A stretch of DNA of 64,000 nucleotides from Sutterella sp. (GTDB lineage Bacteria > Pseudomonadota > Gammaproteobacteria > Burkholderiales > Burkholderiaceae_F), in contig DYBN01000020.1 in assembly GCA_019418605.1 (NCBI GenBank), positions 16,856 to 80,855 of the forward strand. Reading direction: 5' to 3'. Made by a program: the position numbers and the translations under genes. How positions within the stretch are numbered: the stretch's first letter is position 1; the number at the start of each line of letters is the position of its first letter. Below the pieces are notes generated by a model. The model made no database searches and was not told the DNA's origin. It saw only the letters and a program-made list of their open reading frames with translations. Shown one piece after another: positions 44,592 to 52,944 of this stretch.

Positions 44592-45851
44592 GTGCATCTT
44601 CCCTTTGAACTGATGGTGGCGCTGCGCTATACGCGCGCAGGCCGCCGGGGCCGCCGCAAGGACGGCTTCATGAGCTTTATTTCGGGCATGTCGGTCGCCT
44701 CGATTGCGCTGGGCGTCATGGCGCTCATCATCGTGCTCTCGGTGATGAACGGCTTTCAGAAGGAAGTGCGCGACCGCATGCTCTCGGTCCTTTCGCACAT
44801 CGAGGTGGTCAACCTCGCAGGTCCCGTCGATCACTGGGAGCAGCGAACGGCGGCCATTGAAAAAGCCGATCCCGCGGTGCTCGCTGGCGCTCCCTTTGTC
44901 TCGGGCCAGGCGCTTTTGTCAACCGGCCGCTCGGTGCGCGGCGCCATGGTCCGCGGCGTTGACCCCGAGGCAGAGCCGGGCGTCAGCGACCTGGCCTCGG
45001 CCGTGCGGCTTGGCAAGCTCTCCGACTTAAAGCCCGGCTCCTTTGAGATCATTCTCGGGCAGGACCTCGCGCGGGCCCTTGGCGCGGTGCCGGGCGACAA
45101 GGTGACGCTGATCGTCCCCAAGGGCAACATGACGCCCGCGGGCTTTGTGCCGCGCATGAAGCAGATGACGGTGGCAGCGGTCGTGCACTCCGGGCACTAT
45201 GAGTTTGACAGCACGCTTGCGCTCATGCACGTCGACGACGCGGCCGTGCTCTACCGCACGGGCGGGCCCACGGGGATACGGCTCAAGCTCTCGGATCTCT
45301 ACGAGGCGCCCAAGGTTGCCTCGCGCATTGCCTCGGCGCTCCCCTCGGGCTGGTACGCCACCGACTGGACGATGCAAAACCGCACCTGGTTTGCCGCCGT
45401 GCAGGTGGAAAAGCGCATGATGGCGATCATCTTGTTTCTGATCGTGCTCGTGGGCGCCTTTGGGCTTATCTCAACGCTTGTGATGACGGTGACCGAAAAG
45501 CAGTCCGACATTGCGATTTTGCGCACGCTCGGGGCCTCGGCGCGCTCGATTGAACTCATCTTCATGATCGAAGGGGCGGTCGTGGGCTTTGTGGGCGTAG
45601 CGCTCGGGGTAGCCGCGGGCCTTGCAGTCGCGATGAACCTTGACGTAATCGTGCCTGCGATCGAATCGGCCCTGGGCGTGCAGTTTCTGCCCAAGGAAAT
45701 CTACTTCATCAGCTCGATGCCCTCGGACCCGCGCGCGTCCGACATCGTGCCCATTGCGGCTTTAAGTTTCCTCATGAGCCTGGCGGCCACGATCTACCCG
45801 GCCTGGAGAGCCGCGCGCATTCACCCGGCGGAGGCCCTGCGCTATGAGTGA
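44592..45851 (+). CDS. lolC: Lipoprotein-releasing system permease LolC/LolE
   Basis: An inner-membrane subunit of the ABC system that lifts outer-membrane lipoproteins out of the inner membrane to LolA. I choose GTG at 44592, giving 'MHLPFELMVALRYTRAGRRG', the usual start, with GGAAA upstream; an ATG at 44541 sits in a hairpin. 419 residues. The first membrane helix is near 'GVMALIIVLSVMNGFQKEVRDRML', a large periplasmic domain follows, then three C-terminal helices and 'AWRAARIHPAEALRYE'. Only one permease gene precedes lolD, suggesting a homodimeric arrangement or a second copy elsewhere. Confidence 0.93.
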   Translation: MHLPFELMVALRYTRAGRRGRRKDGFMSFISGMSVASIALGVMALIIVLSVMNGFQKEVRDRMLSVLSHIEVVNLAGPVDHWEQRTAAIEKADPAVLAGAPFVSGQALLSTGRSVRGAMVRGVDPEAEPGVSDLASAVRLGKLSDLKPGSFEIILGQDLARALGAVPGDKVTLIVPKGNMTPAGFVPRMKQMTVAAVVHSGHYEFDSTLALMHVDDAAVLYRTGGPTGIRLKLSDLYEAPKVASRIASALPSGWYATDWTMQNRTWFAAVQVEKRMMAIILFLIVLVGAFGLISTLVMTVTEKQSDIAILRTLGASARSIELIFMIEGAVVGFVGVALGVAAGLAVAMNLDVIVPAIESALGVQFLPKEIYFISSMPSDPRASDIVPIAALSFLMSLAATIYPAWRAARIHPAEALRYE

Positions 45852-46599
45852 CGTCTCGATTCTTGAAAGCTCTTCAAACGCCGCCCCGGCGGCTTCCCGC
45901 GAAGTCGTTGTAAGCGCCAAAGGCGTCTTCAAGCGCTTTGACGACGGCGCGGGCGCAAGCGTTCCGGTGCTCGAAGGCGTGAGTTTTGAGATCTGCGCCG
46001 GAGAAATCGTGGCCGTGGTCGGCAGCTCCGGGTCCGGCAAGTCGACGCTGCTTCAGATTCTCGGGGGGCTCGATGCGTGCGACGCAGGAGAGGTGCGCAT
46101 CGCAGATCGCGTGCTCGGCAACCTGAACGACAAGGAGATGTGCGCGCTCAGAAACCAAAGGCTTGGCTTTGTCTATCAGTTTCACCACCTGCTGCCTGAA
46201 TTCACCGCGCTTGAAAACGCGGCCATGCCGCTTGTGATCGCGCGCGTGCCGCAGCAGCAGGCCCATGCGCGCGCGCAGGCCGCGCTTGAGATGCTCGGGC
46301 TCGGGCAGAGGCTCTCGCACCTTCCAAGCCAGCTCTCGGGCGGCGAGCGGCAGCGCACGGCCATCGCCCGGGCCATGGTCACAAACCCCGCCTGCATCCT
46401 TGCCGACGAGCCCACGGGAAATCTCGATCACGACACGGCGCTTGACGTGTTTGAAGCGCTCACGCAAAGCGCCCGCAGCCGCGGCTGCGCCGTGCTCATC
46501 GTGACGCACGACGCGGCGCTTGCAGCACGCTGCGACAGAATCCTGCGGCTTTCCGAGGGAAAAATCCATGACGAATCCGACTCAAGCGCCGCAGCCTGA
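45844..46599 (+). CDS. lolD: Lipoprotein-releasing system ATP-binding protein LolD
   Basis: An ATPase of 251 residues that powers lipoprotein release with LolC. It has Walker A GSSGSGKST, signature LSGGERQR, Walker B CILADEPTGNLD and switch His in VTHD. The diagnostic LolD stretch 'GFVYQFHHLLPEFTALEN' is present. The gene overlaps lolC by 8 bases, indicating translational coupling. A non-conserved tail of about 25 residues precedes the ABC domain. Confidence 0.96.
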   Translation: MSDVSILESSSNAAPAASREVVVSAKGVFKRFDDGAGASVPVLEGVSFEICAGEIVAVVGSSGSGKSTLLQILGGLDACDAGEVRIADRVLGNLNDKEMCALRNQRLGFVYQFHHLLPEFTALENAAMPLVIARVPQQQAHARAQAALEMLGLGQRLSHLPSQLSGGERQRTAIARAMVTNPACILADEPTGNLDHDTALDVFEALTQSARSRGCAVLIVTHDAALAARCDRILRLSEGKIHDESDSSAAA

Positions 46600-47473
46600 C
46601 GCACATGCCCGATGCGTCACGTCCTCTTTGACAAGCGCACAAGCGCCCCGCTACTTTGACACCCACTGCCACGCAGCCGACGCGGCTTTTGACGGACACC
46701 ATGCGGCTCTGCGCGCCCTTGCGGCCGACAGCGGCGTTGCCCGCGCCCTTGTGTGCACGTGCGGCGCGCAGGACTACGCGCGCGCGCGAAAGCTTTGCCT
46801 TGGTCAGTCCAATCTTTCCTACGCGGCGGGCGTCTTTGACATGAACGGGGACTTTCTTCTGAATGGCCGCCAAGCGCTCGAGGCGCTGCAAAAGGAAATC
46901 CTCGACGCAAAGGACACCGTTCGGGCCATAGGCGAAGTGGGCATTGACGCAAGACACCTCAAGCGGGGACTCCTGGCTCAAGCCGAAGCGGTGCTCGATG
47001 CCGCCGTCGAACTTGCCCTTGCCTGCGACCTGCCTCTTTCGATTCACGCGCGCGCAGCCTGCGGGCATGTTGTGCGGATTCTCAAGCGGCACAGAAACAC
47101 GGGCTTAAGGGGCGTCATCCACGCATTTAACGGCTCGGCTGAAGAAGCGCGCGTTTTTCTCGGACTCGGCTTCAAGCTGGGCTTTGGAACAGTGCTTCTC
47201 AACCCCCGGGCGAAAAAGGCGGCCCGAACGCTTGCCTCTTTGTCAAACGAAGACTTCGTGCTTGAAACCGACGCGCCCTTCATGGCGGCGGCCTGCAGGA
47301 AAGAAGCTGCCGGCAGCGGCAAGTCCGCTGCCGCACACGCTTTTGTCTTGGCACTCACCACGCCCGAGGACTTGCCGCGCGTGGCGCTTGCCGCGGCGCA
47401 CATCCGCGGCGAGCCTCTTTGCGAGACGGCCGCGCATGCATGGGCAAATGCCTGTGCGCTTTTTGGGACTTGA
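46568..47473 (+). CDS. TatD family metal-dependent hydrolase
   Basis: The protein has 301 residues from the ATG at 46568 (GAGG upstream), overlapping the lolD end by 32 bases. Metal ligands are 'FDTHCHAAD' (HxH), Glu in AIGEVGID, His in LSIHARAA, His in GVIHAFNGS and Asp in ETDAPFM. TatD proteins are 3'-5' exonucleases acting on DNA with roles in repair and quality control; the name does not imply a part in Tat export. The first roughly 28 residues extend beyond the family core. Confidence 0.9.
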   Translation: MTNPTQAPQPDAHARCVTSSLTSAQAPRYFDTHCHAADAAFDGHHAALRALAADSGVARALVCTCGAQDYARARKLCLGQSNLSYAAGVFDMNGDFLLNGRQALEALQKEILDAKDTVRAIGEVGIDARHLKRGLLAQAEAVLDAAVELALACDLPLSIHARAACGHVVRILKRHRNTGLRGVIHAFNGSAEEARVFLGLGFKLGFGTVLLNPRAKKAARTLASLSNEDFVLETDAPFMAAACRKEAAGSGKSAAAHAFVLALTTPEDLPRVALAAAHIRGEPLCETAAHAWANACALFGT

Positions 47474-47551
47474 ACAGCTCTCTTGCCGCCAAAGGGCGGC
47501 GCGGCGGCGCTTTGCGCAAGTCTTTGGCCGAGCCCTTCTTGCGCTCGTTTT

Positions 47552-49177
47552 CTACGCACAATCTTTGTCTGCGTCTTCGAGCAGTTTCCATGCCGCAAAC
47601 TGCCGCTTTTGCCCGTCAAAGACCAGTACGGCGCGCAAAAGCGTTTCGCTCCCCAATCCGATGCCGTAACGGTTTTCTTTCATCTGTCTTGCGCCGGCCT
47701 CGAGAAGTCTCGGAATTTCATTGCTGCTGCGGGCATATTTGAGCTCAAAGACCCAGTGTCGTCCCGCCGTAACGACTTCAAGATCGCTGCGGCCTTTGCC
47801 GTACTGCTTTTCGCTTTCAACCTGGCCCGCGGCGCGTCCGATCAAAAAGATCTTCAAGAGCGCACGGCACGTATTTTCGTTGGCCGAGGAAAAACTAAGT
47901 GAATCGAGCATATTGAAAGCCGCATTAAAGTCCTTGACAACGGCGTCCAAATCTCCACTTTTTAGAGCTTCCTGAAGGTCGTTGAAGGCAAACTCCCCCG
48001 TCCCTGCCTGCTCAAAGAGCTCACGGGCATAAAGCCGAGCCATGGATGAGCGCACCTCGCGGTTGGGATACCCAAGGGTCACGTCCGTTTCCGTCGCCGA
48101 CCGGATCGTGAAATACCCCGCCTGCGCCAGCATGACATCCACCGACAGCTTGCTGTACTCGAGAGATTGCTGGAACTGATCAAGCCCCAAGGTGAATTCT
48201 TGATCAAACCGCCGCGGATCGTTCAGTGCATGAATCTTGAGATAATTCACAAGAACCGATGGCTGTCCTCCCGTCTGATACCAGTAATTCCTAAAGCCCA
48301 GCATTGGCTCAAGCAAAAACCTCAGAACGGACCAGGGGCAGTAGACGTGCGTCGAGGCCATCATGTCAAAGCAAAAGCCGTCATAGTTCTCCCGCAACCC
48401 CGACAGGAGCGCATCTGCGTCAAGTCCAAGCACCTGCTGCGCCCGCTTTAAGTACGGTGCGAAAAAGACCTCGATCTCTTCCTCGGTATAGCCCAGGAGC
48501 GTTCCATAATCCGGCGACAAGGAAACATCCGTCAGGTCGTTGAAGCCTGAGAAGATCCCCGTATGGCTGAATCGAGAAACGCCGGTAATGAAAAGAAAAT
48601 GCAGGCAGCCGGAATTCGATTTGATGATGAAGTAAAAATTCATCATCTCCTGCTGAATCTTCTCAAAAAGTTCCTTGTCGTGAAGACAATACGTCAGCGG
48701 AGCATCGTATTCATCGATTAGGACGACAAGCGAGTCCACCGGCCTGTCGCTCAACCACGAGGCAAACTGCGCCAGTACATCCGGCTTTGCCGCATCAGGT
48801 GAAAATCCAGCCCGGCCAAACCGATCAATGACGCGCGTGCGCATCAGCCTGCGGAACTCTTCGAGACTGTGAAAGCCGCCAACGAGCTCGGAGAAGTCAA
48901 GCCGTACGACATCTCGAGACTTCTGTTTTTCCCAGAGCTGCTCAATGGCAAGCCCCTTGAAGCTGCGCGTGCCATTTTTGAAAAGCGATTCGAATGTCGA
49001 CACCAGCAGGCTCTTGCCAAAGCGCCGAGGGCGGGCAAGGAAAATTTTGTTTCCTGATTCCGTGCAGAGCTTGTAGACAAGCTGCGTCTTGTCGACATAA
49101 ATCCTGCCCGACTCTCTCAGACTTTCAAAAGAAGAGTAGCCAAGAGGCAAGCCGGGGAAGTTGGAAGTCATGATCAT
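47552..49177 (-). CDS. AAA-ATPase-like / PD-(D/E)XK nuclease family protein
   Basis: The protein has 541 residues from the ATG at 49177; GTG at 49195 and ATG at 49171 are alternatives. The N-terminal AAA-like domain has 'SGRIYVDKTQLVYKL' and a P-loop-like 'ARPRRFGKSLLVSTF', then 'LVVLIDEYDAPLTY' (Walker B). The C-terminal PD-(D/E)XK domain has Asp in 'GRSDLEVV' and 'WVFELKYA'. This two-domain layout is common, often in many copies, in gut Bacteroidota and others, and its role (mobile-element or defence associated) is unproven. Composition is slightly AT-richer than lolD/tatD, consistent with transfer. Confidence 0.88.
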   Translation of the reverse strand: MIMTSNFPGLPLGYSSFESLRESGRIYVDKTQLVYKLCTESGNKIFLARPRRFGKSLLVSTFESLFKNGTRSFKGLAIEQLWEKQKSRDVVRLDFSELVGGFHSLEEFRRLMRTRVIDRFGRAGFSPDAAKPDVLAQFASWLSDRPVDSLVVLIDEYDAPLTYCLHDKELFEKIQQEMMNFYFIIKSNSGCLHFLFITGVSRFSHTGIFSGFNDLTDVSLSPDYGTLLGYTEEEIEVFFAPYLKRAQQVLGLDADALLSGLRENYDGFCFDMMASTHVYCPWSVLRFLLEPMLGFRNYWYQTGGQPSVLVNYLKIHALNDPRRFDQEFTLGLDQFQQSLEYSKLSVDVMLAQAGYFTIRSATETDVTLGYPNREVRSSMARLYARELFEQAGTGEFAFNDLQEALKSGDLDAVVKDFNAAFNMLDSLSFSSANENTCRALLKIFLIGRAAGQVESEKQYGKGRSDLEVVTAGRHWVFELKYARSSNEIPRLLEAGARQMKENRYGIGLGSETLLRAVLVFDGQKRQFAAWKLLEDADKDCA

Positions 49178-49681
49178 GTTCTTTATTCGCGTCACACCAG
49201 CCGCAGCAAAAGTCGGGCACTGCGCGAGCAGGGGGGGAAAACGAGCGTAAGACGGGCTTGAGAGAGTTGTCGAGCCTTGACATTCGCTCTGTGAAAAAAG
49301 TTCGAGCGTTTGCCCGGGCCGATTGCGAAACGGCGCCTGTGCGGGCCGCTCAAAGTGCCTCTTGCGGCCGTCACGCCGATTTTAACCTCCACCCTTTGCA
49401 CCGCCTGCCGCTTGCGCCTTTGCCGCCCGCAGGCGCAAAGCCGCAGAGTCACGACGACAAGGATGGTCCAAAGTTGCTTGCAGCAAAAAAGCAAGAAGCA
49501 CGCAAAAGTCTTTAAGATAGAGCGACAAGCGAACGCGGCCCGGGCCTCGTCCACGTTTTTTTTTGAGCCCGGCCCCGGCGTCTGAGCGCTTTCTTTTCGT
49601 CCCCCTTGTGTCTGGACGAGCCGCGCGCGCCCTTTGCGCAGTCCGGCGCGCAGGGTCTTTGTTTTCCCGGAGTGTCTTTTC
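49178..49681 (+). other. Intergenic region before the ACT-domain gene
   Basis: About 500 bases without a supported gene. A run of seven Gs at 49231-49237 lies about 55 bases upstream of the leftward nuclease-family gene. No clear promoter was found. Confidence 0.4.
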
Positions 49682-50248
49682 ATGCAATCGAACACCAACA
49701 TCGTGGTTGTCGCCGTCATCGGGCTTGATCAGCCCGGCGTCATCGCCTGCGTCTCGGCCGTTCTCACGCGGCTTGGCTGCAACATCAAGGAGATGACGCA
49801 GTCAACGCTTGCCAATCAGTTTGCCGGCATCTACCTCGTTGAAAAGCCCGTGACGCTCACCAACGATGCGCTCAACGCCGAACTTGAAAAGGCGGTGGCG
49901 GCAAAGCGCATGCGGCTGTCGATCGTCACGCGCGACTTTGAAGAGCCGCCCGCGGGCACGGCAAAAAGCGAGCCCTTCGTGATCAGCGTCTACGGACCCG
50001 ACCGCAACGACATCGTGGGCACGTTTGCGCACATCTTCGGCGAGCACCGCATCAACATCGAGGCGCTGCGCGCCTTCCCCGTCGGCGACAACGCCTCCAT
50101 GCAGGTCTTTGAGGTCTCCATTCCCGACGGGCTCGACACGCGCAGCCTGCACCGCGTGATGCAGGAGCGCGCCAAGTCGATGGGCCTGACGCTCACCATG
50201 CAGCACCGCGACATTTTTGAGGCCATCCACCGCGTGGAGATCGTCTAG
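49682..50248 (+). CDS. ACT-domain protein, GcvR-like
   Basis: The protein has 188 residues from the ATG at 49682 (GGAGTG upstream). It contains two ACT-type regulatory domains, each opening with a beta-strand and the Gly-x-Asp-x-x-Gly ligand loop: 'VVAVIGLDQPGVIACVSAVL' (about 8-27) and 'VISVYGPDRNDIVGTFAHIF' (about 100-119). ACT pairs bind amino acids and control metabolism, as in the glycine-cleavage regulator GcvR. It is followed by a UPF0210 gene, and ACT (UPF0237) plus UPF0210 pairs are conserved in many bacteria, so the two probably act together. Confidence 0.88.
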   Translation: MQSNTNIVVVAVIGLDQPGVIACVSAVLTRLGCNIKEMTQSTLANQFAGIYLVEKPVTLTNDALNAELEKAVAAKRMRLSIVTRDFEEPPAGTAKSEPFVISVYGPDRNDIVGTFAHIFGEHRINIEALRAFPVGDNASMQVFEVSIPDGLDTRSLHRVMQERAKSMGLTLTMQHRDIFEAIHRVEIV

Positions 50249-50396
50249 CGCCGCACAGACCGGGCAGTCAAGCGGCGGAGCCTGCAGCGCTTTTCGCCCT
50301 CATTGCCCCCATACGAATAGAGCGGGCCGGGCCGGCGCGGCTTGTTTGCCGCAAAGACAAAGATTTTCACCGGCGCAAAAGGCCCCGTCCGAAATT

Positions 50397-50412
50397 TCCT
50401 TTCATGAAAGGA
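50397..50412. promoter_or_regulatory. 16-bp perfect palindrome covering the ribosome site of the UPF0210 gene
   Basis: TCCTTTCATGAAAGGA reads the same on both strands. Its right arm contains the AAAGGAG Shine-Dalgarno of the gene starting at 50424. As RNA the palindrome could hide the ribosome site; as DNA it could be an operator. Confidence 0.6.
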
Positions 50413-50423
50413 GTCACCGTTTC

Positions 50424-51797
50424 ATGCTTACCGACCGCGAAGTCCTCTCGACCATCAACATGCTGCGCAGCGAGCACCTTGACGTGCGCACCGTCACGCT
50501 CGGCATCAACCTTTTTGACTGCGCTAGCCACGACTTCGACGTCTTTGAAGTCAAGGTGAGAAGCAAGATCAACCGCTATGCCAAGCGTCTGGTGGAGACG
50601 TGCGACGCCGTGGGAGACCGCTACGGCATTCCCGTCGTCAACAAGCGCATCGCCGTGAGCCCCATCGGCACGGTCGGCGCCTCGTTTACGCGCGAACAGA
50701 TGGTGCGCGCCTGCCGCGTGCTCGACGACTGCGCCAAGGAAGTGGGCGTGGACTTTATCGGGGGCTTCGGGGCGCTGGTTGAAAAGGGCGTCACGCCGGG
50801 CGAGGCGAACCTCATTGCGGCGCTGCCCGAAGCGCTTGCCACGACCGACCGCATCTGCTCGTCGATCAACGTGGGCTCCACCAAAAGCGGCATCAACATG
50901 GACGCGGTGAGCCTCATGGGCCGCACCATCCGCGAGGTGGCGGCGGCCACGGCCGACCGCGACGGCATCGGCTGCGCCAAGCTCGTGGTCTTTTGCAACA
51001 TTCCGCAGGACGTCCCCTTTATGGCGGGCGCCTATCTCGGCGTGGGCGAGCCCGATGTCGTCATCGACGTGGGCGTCTCGGGCCCGGGCGTGGTCAACAA
51101 GGCCCTGCAGCGCGCCATCAGCGAGGCGGGCCGCAAGCTCACTCTCTCGGAAATCGCCGACATCATCAAGCACACGGCCTACAAGGTCACGCGCGTGGGC
51201 GAAATCATCGGCCGGGGCGTGGCGCGCAGCATGAACATCCCCTTTGGCGTGGCCGATCTGTCGCTTGCTCCCACGCCCGCCGTGGGCGACAGCGTCGGCG
51301 AAATCTTTCAGACCCTCGGGCTGAGCTCCATTGGCGCACCCGGCTCCACGGCCGTGCTCGCCATGCTCAACGACGCGGTGAAAAAGGGCGGCATCTTCGC
51401 TTCGGGCAACGTGGGAGGCCTCTCCGGGGCCTTTATTCCCGTCAGCGAAGACAGCTCGATTGAGGCCGCCGCCCGCAGCGGCAGGCTCAGCTTTGAAAAG
51501 CTCGAAGCCATGACCTGCGTGTGCTCGGTGGGGCTTGACATGATCGCCATTCCGGGCGATACGCCCGCCGAGACCATCGCGGCCATCATTGCCGACGAAA
51601 GCGCCATCGGCATGATCAACGCCAAGACCACGGCCGTGCGCGTCATTCCGGTGCCGGGCAAGAAGGTGGGCGACATGGCGGTCTTTGGAGGTCTGTTGGG
51701 CGAGGCGGCCGTCATCCGCGTGCCCGTGGGCGACTCCACGAAGTTCATCGACTTCGGCGGAAGGATCCCGGCGCCCATTCACAGCCTGAGAAACTAG
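50424..51797 (+). CDS. UPF0210 (DUF711) family protein
   Basis: The protein has 457 residues from the ATG at 50424 (AAAGGAG 8 bases upstream). It is highly conserved in sequence style: 'DVRTVTLGINLFDCAS', 'GIPVVNKRIAVSPIG', 'ICSSINVGSTKSGINMDAV', 'VVIDVGVSGPGVVNKAL' and 'GMINAKTTAVRVIPVPGK'. The family resembles pyruvate-formate-lyase-like folds in structure genomics but has no agreed activity. It nearly always travels with a small ACT-domain gene, as here (176 bases upstream), suggesting amino-acid-linked control. Confidence 0.92.
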   Translation: MLTDREVLSTINMLRSEHLDVRTVTLGINLFDCASHDFDVFEVKVRSKINRYAKRLVETCDAVGDRYGIPVVNKRIAVSPIGTVGASFTREQMVRACRVLDDCAKEVGVDFIGGFGALVEKGVTPGEANLIAALPEALATTDRICSSINVGSTKSGINMDAVSLMGRTIREVAAATADRDGIGCAKLVVFCNIPQDVPFMAGAYLGVGEPDVVIDVGVSGPGVVNKALQRAISEAGRKLTLSEIADIIKHTAYKVTRVGEIIGRGVARSMNIPFGVADLSLAPTPAVGDSVGEIFQTLGLSSIGAPGSTAVLAMLNDAVKKGGIFASGNVGGLSGAFIPVSEDSSIEAAARSGRLSFEKLEAMTCVCSVGLDMIAIPGDTPAETIAAIIADESAIGMINAKTTAVRVIPVPGKKVGDMAVFGGLLGEAAVIRVPVGDSTKFIDFGGRIPAPIHSLRN

Positions 51798-51990
51798 CTG
51801 CTGCAGCTCTCTTGCCTTGGGGAGCAGGGCGCTGCGAACGCTTTTTTCAGTGTTTTGCGGCGCTCACTCTCAAGGCTTTGCCTTTGGAAGTGAAGTGACG
51901 CAGCCGCCTGCGGCGCACTGCGCGTGACGGTGCCTGCGCCGCCCGATGTTTCCAGGGCGGGCCAGTGTTCGTGGCCCGTAAAGCGCCAAA

Positions 51991-52012
51991 GGCCGCCCAT
52001 TGCTGGGCGGCC
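51991..52012 (-). terminator. Hairpin after small gene 1
   Basis: A perfect 9-bp stem GGCCGCCCA / TGGGCGGCC with a 4-base loop, five bases beyond the stop of the leftward small gene at 52018. Only three Ts follow on the minus strand, so it is a weak terminator candidate. Confidence 0.5.
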
Positions 52013-52017
52013 ACCGA

Positions 52018-52149
52018 TTACTTCGTGCGGATTAACATCCAGACAAGAAGCACGACTGCAAGAAAGGCTCCGTCAATATTGACGTCACCCGTGCAGATCA
52101 TGACAACATCTGGCATAATCTCCCACGAAGAGAACAGATGTTCAGCCAT
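52018..52149 (-). CDS. Small putative membrane protein (43 residues)
   Basis: The gene starts with a very good ribosome site (GAGGAG, 6-base gap, ATG at 52149). The N-terminus is 'MAEHLFSSWEIMPDVVMICT', followed by a short linker and a C-terminal hydrophobic segment 'GAFLAVVLLVWMLIRTK', long enough to span the membrane with a basic end inside. A hairpin precedes the ribosome site and another follows the stop. The first 12 residues are nearly the same in the second copy at 52326-52526. The family is unknown to me; the signals and duplication support a real gene. Confidence 0.55.
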   Translation of the reverse strand: MAEHLFSSWEIMPDVVMICTGDVNIDGAFLAVVLLVWMLIRTK

Positions 52150-52237
52150 CTTGAACTCCTCATAAAATGACGAGCCCAGTGGAGGAAACACTGGGCTTTG
52201 TCGTTTTTGATCCCTTGGCATTTCTGCTTTCGGGGCC
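52112..52237. repeat. 126-bp direct repeat, copy 1
   Basis: Matches 52489-52614 at the same length with about eight mismatches. It contains a terminator-like hairpin (AGCCCAGTG 52173-52181 / CACTGGGCT 52189-52197 with TTTTT further on the + strand) and, on the minus strand, the ribosome site and first 12 codons of a small gene. Confidence 0.9.
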
Positions 52238-52325
52238 CGTTCTTTTAGCCGGAAAACTCCTGACTAAAAGAATTTTGAAGGAGTTCCGGAAAAGGCTCCG
52301 GGCAACAACAAAACCCGCTGTTGAC

Positions 52326-52526
52326 TCAACGTGGTGAAGGGCATTTTAACGTATTTTCCGTCTTGAGACGGGTGTAGGGAAAGCCAAAATTCCCTTCTTT
52401 CGCAGACCGATGTTGATGCGTCACACAACGCTGTCCGGGCGTTAAGTCATTCCACCGCTCTTGACTTTTGAGTTTTGAGCGGTCTTTCGGCATAATCTTC
52501 CACGACGAGAACAGATGTGCGTCCAT
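52326..52526 (-). CDS. Small protein, partial duplicate of the 43-residue protein
   Basis: The same GAGGAG ribosome site and start 'MDAHLFSSWKIMP' as in copy 1, but from residue 14 the sequence is unrelated, hydrophilic and basic, with no membrane segment (66 residues in all). It may be a decayed copy where the duplication ended inside the gene, or a chimeric small protein sharing an expression cassette. No family was recognised. Confidence 0.4.
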   Translation of the reverse strand: MDAHLFSSWKIMPKDRSKLKSQERWNDLTPGQRCVTHQHRSAKEGNFGFPYTRLKTENTLKCPSPR

Positions 52527-52614
52527 CTTGAACTCCTCATAAAATGACGAGCCCAGTGGAGCAAGCACTGGGCTTTGTCGTTTTTGTTCCCTTGGCATTT
52601 CTGCTTTCGGGGCC
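52489..52614. repeat. 126-bp direct repeat, copy 2
   Basis: Second copy of the cassette, with the same hairpin (AGCCCAGTG 52550-52558 / CACTGGGCT 52566-52574), ribosome site and start codon. The sequence on both sides is unrelated to copy 1. Confidence 0.9.
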
Positions 52615-52944
52615 TTCTCTATTCGCAAGCCCCTCCCCTTGAAAAGCTTTTCGACCTGCTTCCCGCGTGGCTTTGAAAGCGAAGCCTCTTCCGAGCGCTT
52701 CAGATTCGAAAAGCCTCGGGCGTCTCGCAAATTAAGAAGGCGCTTTCCAAAGCAGCTCTGCAGTCACCATCCTCTCAAGCAGCCGGAAGGCGACCGGCGT
52801 TCCGCGCAAGAGCGGCAGGAGCGACCTCCTGCCGCCCTCGCCGCCGCAAACCGCGGGCCTGAGCGCATCCGCCCCGGGCGCGCCGACAGCGCCCCCTGCG
52901 TCGAGCATCCGCGAAACTGCGTCGGCCTCGCCCGTTGATGCGCG
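52527..52944. other. Region between small gene 2 and the flavoprotein gene
   Basis: Besides the upstream half of repeat copy 2, these 418 bases show no gene I can support. Possible frames on either strand lack ribosome sites and recognisable similarity. Confidence 0.4.
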
